From Epiperipatus broadwayi (Eukaryota; Onychophora; Udeonychophora; Euonychophora; Peripatidae), in assembly GCA_028023455.1 (NCBI GenBank), contig JAQFVV010000111.1:2113909-2177908 (forward strand): DNA of 64,000 nt. The letters are read 5' to 3'. A program made the translations under genes and the position numbers. Below the pieces are notes generated by a model. It searched no databases, was not told where the DNA came from, and saw only the letters and a program-made list of their open reading frames with translations. The stretch's first letter is position 1; the number at the start of each line of letters is the position of its first letter. Shown piece by piece: positions 47,961 through 59,829 of this stretch.

Positions 47961-50900
47961 CATCATTGAACATTTATGAAAATAATTTTCTAGTGAATGA
48001 GGTAGGAAAAAATACTATATTAAACATCAAAATAGTGACTTGAATGAAGATCAATTAAATGAAAATAAAAAAGTTTTTACATGGAGAAAAATAGGGTGCA
48101 ACTACTTCAATGGAGAAAAAAGAGAAATCCAAACTCCATGTGTATTACAGCTGTCAAGTTTAGACACTTCATATGCCATTGAGTTCATCATTTTTAGTGT
48201 AGGGAAAGGAGTGGAATGACTGTGCATATAAAACATGTATAAATAAAGATCGTTTATTTTTGTAATTATATATAGATTATTTCAGTTATAAAGCATTCCT
48301 CCATTAAAAATTACTCTAGAAAATCTATAAAATGATCACCAAAATGGCAAATTGAATTGAATAAAATTTGTATGCAAAGAAAAGGTATTTACATACAAAT
48401 TAGTAGAGTAAATAAATAAACCCCCATGCAGTATAAGTGGAGAGGTGGAAAAGAAAAAATATTTGATGTTGGATAAAAATGGTTAACAAAAAAAAAAGGT
48501 ATTTAATTAAAGCTAACCAAACTGCAAGTGAGAAGTAATAGCAAAATTATGGTTAAGTAAATGTGTGAATTGTGCATTGCCAAGAAAACACTCAAATTGT
48601 GAACTTTAAAGTTTGTTATATACAGAGATAATATATTGTTTGTTAAAGACGTTTAAATTGCTGAATTTGAAGTTATTTCTAAGAGGACTATATGTATTTG
48701 CTAATAAATGTATGAGTATGTGCAAGAGACTTTTAAATTTGAAAACAAACATGAAATTGGTTGACTCCTTGTGTGAATAATATCTATTTCCAGTCCAGAA
48801 TAAATTATAGCTTATTTGAATTTATGGATTATCACATTATTAATGTTTTTTACATCATTATTATTATTGTTGAATAAATTTTGTATATACAATTTTCTGT
48901 GCGTGTTATTATTTATATTTATCACTACCTGGTTGGTTATCAATTACTCTCAAAACATAGCAGATAAAGTATTTTCTTGTAATTAAATGTAATTAAGGCA
49001 TCTAACAGAAGTCACTCAGTTACGAAAATCAGAAATAATCACATAATATATAAGCAAGTTTTTCTTTAGAAATTCCTTCTTCATTATTAGTTCAAAACTG
49101 AAATATGTTATGTGGTTAAGTATGGAAAAGCCATTACCAGCCTGAACTCTATCTTGGATCCAACATTTTTTAACTTGAAATACTATTTTAAAGAAGTTCC
49201 AACCAATAATGCAACTCAGAAAAAATGATGACTAACCAGTAAACATTTATGCAGACTTGCATCAAACAAAACTGTACACCAGAGAAGGAAATTTCCATCC
49301 CATAAAGGAAGCTTTTAATCAACATTTTATCTTTAGTCTGGGGAAAAAAAATATTAATGGGAAAAATAAATACATATCATCGAAACATCAGCCAAATTAT
49401 GAAACCTAACAATGAACTGCAGAATAAACTCCTGCTAAGAAATATTCTGCCAAAATTATATATAATATCTAAGTGATATAAGTAATTTTAAATAAATAAA
49501 AAACTGTTTACATTAAGAATGTTATTTTGATGACCTCTGAACAAAGATTCACTTCTTTTTACAGATTTAGTTTAAAATTTGGTTTGGTGTGAAAAGTATA
49601 GTTAAAAAGAAGTATATAAAAGAGCATTTTAAAAAAATAATCTAAAAGTCTTAATTAAACAAAAAAAAATATTTCCTTTAATATTTTTGGTTTTTAAATA
49701 ATATTTAAATTTAGATAAATTAACCAAAGTATAGTAGTCGCAGCAGTAAATACACTGTGTGTGCATGTATGTGGAAAAATTGCTATGATATATGGAAAAT
49801 GTCCAAGAACTAGAATAAATGCTTGTTATAACAAAAAAAAAAATCAGATTATAATCACTGTAATTTTAAGTTAAATAGATAAATTCATTATTGACTTAAA
49901 ATATGATTAAAAGTGTTTTGTATAATGGATTTGACTCTCGCATTTATTATATTGAAGTATATTTTACTTATGTGTGAACCTGTTTATATGAATACAGTTA
50001 TTGAAATCGTTCTTTCCTGTAGTTTATATAATAATTGTATATATTTGAGAATGGATCCTAAGATGATCACCTCATGGACTTAAAAGTTAGGTTATGTTTA
50101 AAAAGGAGGTTGGATCCACAGATGACCACCTTGTCAAATTATTATTACTATGAGTAGTAAGTAAGTTTAGTTAGATATAATTTTATCAAAATTTGTACTA
50201 GAGGTGTACTTGGTAGATTAAATTTATTTTAGATGTATATAAACATTTCACAAAACAATCATGTCCGAATACATTATTCTGATATGATTGTTCCACAAAT
50301 TATTTATATATCTAAACATGGATATTTAATCAGTAATAAAAATCATTTACATGTGATTAAAATTATTAGATATATATATATATGAATCTGCCATGGGATA
50401 AACATAGCTGAATAAATGAGTTATATTTATAAGGGTCAACCATAATGTAGGATGATAATTATGATGCAGTAAAGACCTGGGAAATTATTTAATGGCAAGT
50501 GGTATTTGATCATACAATTATATTTATAGGTTAAGCTGTGATTATAAGAGTAGTATTTTAAAGTTAATAAGAGTAAATCTTGGACATTTCACAAAAAGTA
50601 TGATTGACATAGTTACTTATTTGTCTGTGAAACATAAACCAAATGACCTTATAGAGATTTGTCTATTAAAGAAATATCATTGCAGGTTAATTTAATTTTA
50701 TTAGTTTAAACCATAAATATTAATAACAGTTTTAATACATATATTTGATAAATACTTGCTAATGAGAGTATGTCTGTTATACAAAAGAAATAATACACAG
50801 CACTAACAATTATATTATTATACATTTACCCCTAAAATATTTCCTGATGGCAAGTACCAGATGCCACCTATATCATCTGAGATGACCATTATAATATATA

Positions 50901-51170
50901 TTATTAGATTTTCATGGTATTTTAATGTAAATATTAAAACTTTAATAGAATTTTTCTGTATATATATATTTTACATAAATATGATGTACCCAGGTAAATT
51001 ATCAATTAAAAACAAGGACTCCAAATTGATATCATGTCATATAATAATAGTATTTGTATGATCCCCACTATCAAACTAATAATGAAATTCATTTTAGTTT
51101 ATTACTCTAGGTTTTATAAAGATCATAAATCAGAATTAATATTAATAATTAAATTTCAATACTAATACCT
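47961..51170. other. No recognisable gene
   Basis: AT-rich DNA. A weak direct repeat containing TGGATCC and GATGATCACCT / GATGACCACCT lies at about 50,053-50,130. No protein family traces or pol III boxes were found. Confidence 0.5.
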
Positions 51171-51175
51171 GATTG

Positions 51176-51310
51176 ATACTTTGGTAGAATGGCAGATTCT
51201 AGAGTTAAAGATATTATGAGCAGCTGTGAGTGTCACTTCTGGTATTTGAATTTCTTTTAAACTCCCAAGCAATAAATCATTCAATTACTTATGTCTGAAA
51301 ATCTGAAGAA
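51176..51310 (+). mobile_element. SINE-like repeat (family C), copy 2
   Basis: It starts with a box A-like TGGTAGAATGG (about 51,182-51,192) and shares with 41,462-41,600 the ordered blocks GCAGAT, TGTGAGTGTCACTTCTGGT and CAATAAATCATT. Box B is not clear. Two diverged copies in the same orientation are the main evidence. Confidence 0.4.
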
Positions 51311-52149
51311 CTGAACTCAAATCATCTCTATTTTTAGAGTGAAGATGATCAGATAAATACTATTACTAAATAGCATGATTTTAATTTGCAATGACAATTT
51401 ATCTGATCTCATAATAGCTGAAAATTATTTAAAAAAAAAAAAAAATACATAAAAAAATTGCTAAAAATGATCAATATTTTCATTTTAAAATCTGAAATTT
51501 TTTTATATTACTTATAACCCTTTACAAGACAGGCTTAATTATTTGTGAAAAGAAGTGCAGACTGTTTATAAGATGGATTTACTCTGAAAATAACTGTTTC
51601 TGACTTATATGATGAGTTTAAACAGCATTTGAGTTGCAGCATATTTTACAACATCTTCATTCTATACAACACATTAAACATTTGGTTGTAAATACCTGAC
51701 TGGAAATGACAGAAGCCAATATACAAATGATGAAGTTATTCAGATATATTAAAATTCTAATGAAGGCTCTGTTATTTTTAGCCTATTAACTACTAAAAAT
51801 GTTTATTGACAACACTAAATATCAATTATTCTTTTTATTTAATAGTCTATATTATTGTATACAGCATATTGTATATCTAACTATTATATATATATATTAT
51901 AATGGTCAGGGTGTAATCGATAGTTTGAATGTCATCATATCTGCCATACAGGGCGCCACCAGGCTATTGGAACGTGCTGTTAAGATCCAACTTTTATTTT
52001 ATATTGACCGTTATGCCCCAGTCACTAGCTCAGTGAGACACAGAGATTTATAAAACATACATTCTTATTTAAAAATATTTTCAATATAAAAAAAAAATAA
52101 AAGAAGCCACTGCCAGTAATAACACACACAAACATTTATTAACGCATAT

Positions 52150-53070
52150 ATAAATATTTAAAATTGAGGAATAAATTTAGATATTATTAATTTTAAATTA
52201 TTATTTAGAAAATTTGCACAGATGGATTTTAATAAGAGTTTGTTTTATAATGTTGAGTATAGATACACTATACGGATTCGTTCGAAAAAGAAAATATCCT
52301 ATAGCCCTTATTTAACCCTAGGCCAAAAGTTCGCAGTCAAACCAACGCTAATCTATCTGATATATCGATCTATTCAATGCAGCACAAATACAACAGCACA
52401 ATATCATACTGTCAGGAATGCACATCTGAACAGCATGGTTATAGAGAAGAAATTGTCTCTCATCCAGTACAGGAATATTACATCTGTCTGGCAAGAAGAA
52501 CAATAAAAAAAGAAAACTCCATAGGAAGGGATTGCGGTCCTTTTTGCTGTCTTACTATCCCATTCCATAGGCTAAAGGGGTGATCCAAGGAGCAGGAAAT
52601 ACATCTCCTTCCGATGGTCATTAAGAAATGGGACTTATTTTGCCCAAGTGCAGCATATACGTGATCCTGCACATAGCGGATCTTCATACTATATTTACTA
52701 ATTACAACAATATATCCAATACATTAACCCAATTTAACCGCGAAACAACTAACCCAAGATTAATCCTCCTTTAAACTACCAAACTTAACGAATCTATATA
52801 GCCGTCCACACCAACTTAAATTTAAATACAGTCAAATAATTTAATTAACATACAACAAAAACAAAAAAAAAAAAGAAATGGAAATGATTAATTAAACATA
52901 TGCAGAAAAAAATATTAATAATTGATTTGAATTCTTTAGGTCAGATGAGAGTTCTTATCTCAATTACTCATTGCAAATTTAAAAAAGTTCCTATTAGATA
53001 AGCAAAAAAAGTTTATATTTTCCAGATTCTGCAGATTTAGAGGTCCATCTTCATGATCACTTAGTAGATT
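52150..53070 (+). repeat. Interspersed repeat, copy 2
   Basis: It matches 39.3-40.46 kb over about 0.9 kb in the same orientation: TTGAGGAATA, ATGTTGAGTATAGATAC, AATATCATACTGTCA, AAACTCCATAGGAAGG, ACTAATTACAACAATATATC, GAAATGGAAATGATT and GAGGTCCATC. This copy is single and slightly richer in GC. The overlapping open frames at 52,222-52,687 on both strands do not resemble a known protein and are not conserved in the other copy. GGCGCCACCAGGC upstream (about 51,953) may belong to the same element. Confidence 0.6.
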
Positions 53071-54135
53071 GTTTGTCCTTTTTTTAAAAAAAATGAAGCT
53101 GCTACTTGCCATTCCTTTTGGTCCATAACTGTCATAGGGAGGCCCCAGCTGGTTGTCAAGAAATTAAATCTATTGCAGACTCCTACATTGTGAAATCTGC
53201 AATACAGCTACAGTTCATATATAGTTTAATAGTCAGCATCTAAGACAACAACAATAATAATAATCCCTGAATTCAAATATTTGGGATTTTATATTTTTAT
53301 TAGCCTCTTATCAGCAAATTTTCGGATTCAATGAGCAAGACGTCACTAATCCTAGAGTTTCTTTTTTGGCCTGTGTTGTGGCTTAGTGCTTCCATTGGTC
53401 AAGCTAATTCTTTTTGTTCTTTTATCTGACCTTTCAAATTATTTTAAGTGCCCCAAGGGCTAGTTTGCTTTAAAACAATCATTTAATTAAAAAAAAATCA
53501 ACCATTTCCATTTTCTAAGATTAAATATGATAGAAATCATTTACTTCTATATTTTAAAAAATATTAATCTTTACTTTTTTTTTACAAAAAAAAATACTTT
53601 CAAATACTTTTATTTTTAAAATAGTTTTTCAAGTTTTCCATCTGCGAGATCTATATATATGTTAAACAACTTTTAATTTTCAGTTTTTAAGTTAAGTTTT
53701 TTCTTTTTAATAAATCAATTTTTATTTACAATCTTTTAATTTTAATATAATGTAACGGCATGTGTGCCTGTTACAATATATATAATAAAATCACAAACTA
53801 TATGTAATAAGTAAAAATTGGAATAATCCAGAATAAATACAAATAAAATGCTAATCAAATAACTAATGCTAGTTGACTACCTAATGTTAATTTTATGCAT
53901 GTTTACAAATTTCATCATTTCAGTGACAGCGAACTATGCTATGTCACAGTACATGACTTTAATTATATGCTATCAAAAAAAAAATGTTTACAAATAAACA
54001 AAAAATAAATAAACAAAAAAAAAACATCAATACTCCTTAATGTAATACATTATATGATACTTAAACATCCATTTTTCATTTCTGAGTGCCATATGGAATC
54101 ATGTTTATAAAAATAAAATATATAAATAAATTTTA
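53071..54135. other. No recognisable feature
   Basis: AT-rich DNA. A moderately GC-richer patch lies at 53,330-53,470 (GACGTCACTAATCCTAGAG, GTTGTGGCTTAGTGCTTCC) but has no recognisable structure. Confidence 0.45.
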
Positions 54136-54139
54136 AATT

Positions 54140-55548
54140 TTACCAGCAACTGTTTTTCCATTAGCTGCTTTGCTTTTTTCCATATATCTAGATCCTCTAG
54201 TAAAAGAAGTAGAAAGTAAGGTCACAGGCATTTATTTAACTTATCTGGGGGTAAAAATAGGGGTTGTTGCCTTTATTGATGATCTAATAATAATTTTTCA
54301 AAATGCCTATAATATCAAAGTTGTGATGAGCATACTTAATGAATTTAAAAAAAAATAATATCAAAATTGTGATGAGCATACTTAATGAATTTAAAAAAAA
54401 AACAGGCTCTTTTACACAACTGCCAAAATCTGCGGCTTGGCAATTAGCCACAAGAAAAAAAATGCCCATTGAATTCTTTGCCACACTAACAGTACTTCTA
54501 GGAATACCACTATACAAGTCAAAGACCTCAATTAATAGATATGTAAATAACTTAATTATTGATCAAATAACCGCAAGGGTAAATAACTTCTCTTTATTAA
54601 AACTATATGAAGTTACAAGGGCTAGAGTATTTAATGCTATTACAATGGGAATTTTGAATTATTATGCCCCATGGATTGATCTTTATAATACAACAAGAAG
54701 TAAAATCTATCTTATAACAAAGAAATATATTTGGGGTAAGATAACAAACCTAATTTTGATTGACAAAGGTGGTCTTAACTTGATCGACCTAAAAGAATAT
54801 GTATTATTTATCAAAGCTAAGACATATATAAATGTTATTAAAAGTAAATGTTTTAACCCACTACTAATTGATATTAGTGTCTACAATGATAGAAAAAGAA
54901 AGAAGATCCTTTTTTGCTAACCCGAGGATAGCATAATTAGATTTACTGGACAAGCTAAACATGTTCAGTTTGGAAGGGGTTAAATATAGGGAGATAAAAA
55001 AACAAAGGTGAAAATGTGAAATATCTAGAAGGGTTTTTATCTGGCTTATTAATAAAAAATATATTGAAGAATTTACAACTGGTATGTGCACCACGATCTT
55101 ACATTAGGTTTATGTTTAGGTTTCTAAATGGAGTTCTTCCTACAAAGGCCCTGCTATTAAATAGTAAGCTCCATATAAACTTAAAAACGATTTGTGTGTT
55201 ATGTAGAGTAAAGGAAGAAAGTTTGTTACATTTGTTTGAAGAGTGTAAGGCTTTTCAGCATATCAGAAATCAGTGTCTCATAATACAATAATAACTTCAA
55301 AGAAAACAGTGAAAAGATACACTATGAATTTTAATCTGCATAATGCAATGACAATAATACATACATTAAAAACAATATGGTCCACAAGATGCACTATGAC
55401 TTTTGATAACAAAAAGTATAATTGGATAAAGAAGCTTGATAAAGATTGGGTCAAATATTTTAACCAATGTCTCAAATATCTATCTAAAAAAAATATAGAG
55501 AAAATATTGAGTAACTATATGCCGACAGTATGCGAAATATGGGATTGA
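54140..55548 (+). pseudogene. Tx1/L1-like LINE, 3' half (RT end and C-terminal domain)
   Basis: It begins in the RT with PLAALLFSIYLDPLVKEVE-like sequence (frameshifted) and VVAFIDDLIII. FIDD is a plausible YADD-box variant. The thumb follows, with LLGIPLYKSKTSINR, FNAITMGILNYYAPWID, ITKKYIWGK and KGGLNLIDLKEYVLF. The C-terminal domain has FLNGVLPTKALLLNSKLHIN and a zinc-knuckle-like CVLCRVKEESLLHLFEEC (C-x2-C...H...C), then an IWSTRCTMTF block. This layout is that of Tx1/L1-clade LINEs with a zf-RVT domain. A 46-bp tandem duplication at 54,311 shifts the frame, and further stops occur near 54,918 and 55,290. The 5' half (endonuclease and palm blocks) is missing, so it is a 5'-truncated copy. 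Confidence 0.8.
54311..54402. repeat. 46-bp tandem duplication in the LINE RT
   Basis: AATATCAAAGTTGTGATGAG and the following bases are repeated 46 bp downstream with one substitution. The repeat contains VVMSILNEFKKK / IVMSILNEFKKK in two frames. Because 46 is not a multiple of three, it breaks the reading frame. Confidence 0.9.
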
Positions 55549-56357
55549 TCCCCTAATGCAAAAATTTGTAAAAGAATAGTGATATATAATGATATGATAG
55601 AGGTTTTTGCCTGATTGTGTCGGGATGTTAAATATGAACTAAAATAGATATTCTGTACAGCATACTGTTAAATCATAACTATTACTTGTAAAAAGTGTAT
55701 AGAGGTTTTGTTTTTATAATAAAAAATATACTTTAAATGAAAAAAATAATATACACATCTTTTTATCTTTTAAACTATTTTGTATTTAAAAAAAATCACA
55801 TATTTAAAAAGAAAGAAGGATCTAATTACTTAAAGCAAAAAGTCTTTTCTGAAGAATAGTTTTAGATTAATAATATAATAAAAAACATCTCCTGCTAATT
55901 CGAAGCAAAGATTAGTGGCTGGATGCAGAGTTTCTGATAAAATTCTCTTAACAGTTTTCTTATTAATGCCTCTCTACTTTAAAGATGAGGATAAATTCTC
56001 TCTCCAGATGCTACACATTTTTATTATTTTCAAAGAAAAAATAAATTAAGTAATAAATATAAAAAGCCAAGGAATAAAAGCCAATTAGAATTAGATTTGG
56101 AATTACAAATATAGTGTCAGATCTTAAGAGGTAATTAAATTTTCGTTTACAGCAGTGATTAAATTTGACAACTTTAGCTTAACTTGTTAAGATAAGATAG
56201 TTAAAATAAATAAAATAGATTTATGCTGATTAGAAAATAAATTTCCTTTTTATTACAAAAAAAAAAACTGGAGCAAACAGTATAGAAATAAAAGCTTTAT
56301 ATACATTTTTTTTTAATATTCAAGGATGAACTTTATTCACCCTCCCCCCTGAAAAAA

Positions 56358-56486
56358 ATAGGTACATTATAACTTGCAACTTAGATAACAAGATATGACC
56401 AATACAATTGGTATTAGGGACATAGGTACATTATAACTTGCAACTTAGGTGACAATATATGACCAATACAATTGGTATTAGGGACA
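56358..56486. repeat. Two tandem 64-bp units next to a LINE 3' end
   Basis: ATAGGTACATTATAACTTGC and the following bases, 64 bp, occur twice with very few differences. An A-run (56,491-56,503) and then the 3' end of the minus-strand LINE follow. They could be 3'-UTR repeats of that LINE or an unrelated minisatellite. Confidence 0.85.
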
Positions 56487-56543
56487 TCTGAAAAAAAAAA
56501 AAAATTAATAAGAAAAACATATAATTATTATAAAATGATGATT

Positions 56544-58640
56544 TTACACATTTTCTGTGATTGGTTGAGATACAGAAATATTTAATAGCTTACATGTATC
56601 CTCATGGAGATTAGCATAGGAAACTTTGCAGTCCCTTACTTTCAATGTTTTAATTATATAGAGCAAATCACTAAGTAGATTCCTTGAATTTCTACCAAAC
56701 GTGATGTTACACCTAAGGATCTGCAGTGAATAGTTCAGCATGATAAAGAGTCTTACTGTTGAGAAAACACCAGCTTGAATACAGTCTTGAATGTTGAAAA
56801 TTCTGTCCTTATATGATATCCAGTAGCTGATTAACGATCTATACCGCTGTAGAGTTGTGCACTCATATAGGAAGTGCTGCAGTGTTTCACTTGCACCACT
56901 GTACATTTGATATTGAGTCTGTATTTTGTGAAACCCTCTTTTATTAACTAGCAATTCATTAGTTGGTAGTGAGTGTATGTTTACTTTTAAAATAAAGTCT
57001 AAATATTTAGTTTTAAGCTTAAATAGTTTGAAGCGTTTGATGATGTATTCATTGTTAACCTTGAGAGCAGTTGGGGTTATTATGAAGGATTGACAGAACA
57101 GTTGATGAATGTCCCAATATTTGAGCTTATTCCCAATTGCCCCCACAATGATTCCAGCACTTGTAAACAGATTGACAACCATATCGGTCCAGAGTAGGGT
57201 GGTGAGGTATCAGTGGAAGTGACTAGGGAGATTATTCTAATTGTGACAAGCATATTATATGCTCTCTGTATTAGAAAGGAAGAGATGGTATGTAGTCCTA
57301 GTCCATTAAGATTTTTAGGCAGGCATGCCTTCTTAAGGCTGATTGTGATAGTTTTCTTTCTCCATAGAAATCCAGAACATAGGGAATTAATTTTTGCTAT
57401 AAAGGTCTTGGTATGAAGGATGAGTGGAAGAAAGTAATTTATTTTCGGGAGTATTAATGAGTTGAGTAGTGTGAGTTTGCCATAGAGAGACAGATAAATG
57501 CCATAGAGTGATTTAAGAGTGTCTGTTATGCCCTTGGAGAGCATGCTTTGTAATTGCATTTTCATGACCCGAGGAGAAAGCATGAATAAAAACCCAAGGA
57601 ACTTCTGCTGTCTGGTTAGAAAGGTGATGGAATTTTCTTTCCAGATGACAATTTTTGGGCCGCAGATTTATCCTGATTGAAAAACAGTTGATATTGTTCT
57701 GTATACGAGTATAGTATGTCTTCCAGCATTGGCAGGCAATCTGTAGATGGGAGGACGATAATTACATCATCGACATATGCCAGGCATTTTACCTCCCTCC
57801 CCAGATTGGGAATGCACACCCCAGAGAGATCTCTTTCAATCTTAAGAACAAATGGGTTGAAGAATGCAGTAAATAATAATGTGCTCAGCGGAGATCCCTG
57901 GGGGTATAGAGATGTTGGCACAAAACTCTGGTGCAATTTCTTCCATCCATTGTAACAAGAATCTTCCTGTTGCTAAGGAGGTTGGTTCTCCATGATGGAT
58001 AAGAGGTATCAGAAATAGAATAGGTTCTTAGTATGCTGATGAGGAGATCGACCCTCACTAAGCCAAAAGCAGCCTGAATGTCCAGTTGGACAGCTATGGG
58101 CCTGGAATTTCTCTGATGCCTCACAGGTTCGACTGTTATTTTGAAAATAGAGGCTGCATCAATCATGGACTGATCCCTACCTGCAAACTGTGAGGGAAAT
58201 AAACTGGAAAATTTTGAGGAGAGACATCATCGAAATAGGCCTAAGACTTGCGAGCTCCAATGGCAGTCAATCCTTTTTCAGGAATAGGACTAGTGAGACC
58301 AGATATAGTCCCTCAATGCACTTGCAATCTCCATCCAGTTCATTCAGCATGTTAAGAATGATGGGGATGGTATAGTGGCTGAGGTGCAGAAGAAGGAACT
58401 TGAGTACTGCATATGATCCAGGGTGGGTTCTGTCAGGAATTGATTTTAATTTATTTAGAATGGTGTTGGCCGTAATTCCATGATGAGGAGTATTGTCAAT
58501 GTTAGGATTGCTTCTATTGTTCTGAATTTCTGGTTTTTGAAGTTTTGTCTTGAAATGATTTCTTATGATGATTAACATGTCTTCTCTTATATGAAATTTG
58601 CCATTGATATATATGGAAGAGGGAGCGACCTGCACAAATG
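56544..58640 (-). pseudogene. Tx1/L1-like LINE, RT and C-terminal domain
   Basis: The minus strand encodes an RT with SYAVLKFLLLHLSHYTIPII, ELASLRPISMMSLLKIF, AVQLDIQAAFGLVRVDLLI (motif A, D kept), LYPQGSPLSTLLFTAFFNPF and VKCLAYVDDVIIVL (catalytic YVDD kept). A thumb follows: ISLYGKLTLLNSLILPKINY-like, LCSGFLWRKKTITI and NLNGLGLHTISSF. The C-terminal domain has VNIHSLPTNELLVNKRGFH and SETLQHFLYECTTL. In the zinc knuckle the expected C-x2-C pair reads YQMY, while H...C remains. The copy is split by a few frameshifts but is long and fairly young. The endonuclease region upstream of 58,640 was not found. It lies tail to tail with the related LINE at 54.1-55.5 kb. Confidence 0.85.
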
Positions 58641-59494
58641 TTATAAATATATATAAATTTAATACTTATAAACTTCAAAATATTTGGTTGCATCAAATAA
58701 TGTATGCTATTCATATTATTCCAGTTAAAAAAAACATTTCCTTTCATCCATTTAATAACTCAAGCACTAAAATATTGGTATCACAGCAAACTATTTTGTT
58801 ACCAAGTCACAAACAATAATCACAGTGCATAAAGAAAATTCAATAATTAGATTAATGCTATCTGATAGCATGCACCAAGAAATAATCTGCAACAGTAAAA
58901 TGATTTACATGCATTAGTATAAGCTCAGTATTAAACTTAATATTAAATCACTATTTGTTTAGATTCAATAAGTAGAACAACTGAAAAATGGAAGATATTA
59001 ATTTACATTTTAATTTTTTTTTGTATATGCAAGTGATCTTATAGAAAGTGTAACAAGTTCAATACATTTCCAATTTATGATATTAATGTATTATAATAAA
59101 GAAAATGGCCTTTGTCCAAATAAGGTCAATATATATATACAAATCTAGACATTACCATATCTGAATGATCCTAATTGCACTATTCAAACATTAAACTAAA
59201 TTTGATATTTAACAATAAAACCAGTTAAAAAGATTTAAAAAACTTTTCCAAGCCAAATATTACGATTTAAAAATGTAACTTATCATAATGATGTAATCAC
59301 TTTTCTCTATTTCTACTACTTTATTCTAAGAAATGGGAAAAAATATTTTTATATTAATGCTATCAATAGAATTTAAATTTAAAAGTATATATATATAAAA
59401 TTCATATTGCATGTTAAACAATTTTAGAAACATTAAAAAAAAAAAATAGTTATTACAATATTTCTTCAATCATTGTAATTTTGTTTTGTGGACT
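58641..59494. other. No recognisable feature
   Basis: AT-rich DNA upstream of the minus-strand LINE. No endonuclease domain could be traced here, so the LINE is probably 5'-truncated. Confidence 0.45.
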
Positions 59495-59826
59495 ACACTT
59501 TGTACAACTCATATGATATAAAATTTATTATGGATAATATACGAATCAGACTAACTACTAAAAAATATTATTCATTATTTCATGGATATAGTTTTTTTTT
59601 TTTTTGTCAAATTGGCATACTTTTTTTTTCATGAAAATTACTGTTTATACTAGAAATGACACTTTGTACAACTCATATGATATAAAATTTATTATGGATA
59701 ATATACGAATCAGACTAACTACTAAAAAATATTATTCATTATTTCATGGATATAGTTTTTTTTTTTTTTTTGTCAAATTGGCATACTTTTTTTTTTCATG
59801 AAAATTATTGTTTATACTAGAAATGA
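59495..59826. repeat. 164-bp near-perfect tandem duplication
   Basis: The 164-bp segment starting ACACTTTGTACAACTCATAT (59495-59658) is followed directly by a second copy (59659-59826). The two differ by one clear substitution and homopolymer lengths in T-runs. It is the most recent duplication in the window. An alternative is an assembly duplication caused by the long T-runs. Confidence 0.9.
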
Positions 59827-59829
59827 ATC

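Noticed and set aside
52222-52687. Overlapping open frames on both strands as genes
   Set aside because: They lie in an interspersed repeat and the frames are not kept in the copy at 39.3-40.4 kb.
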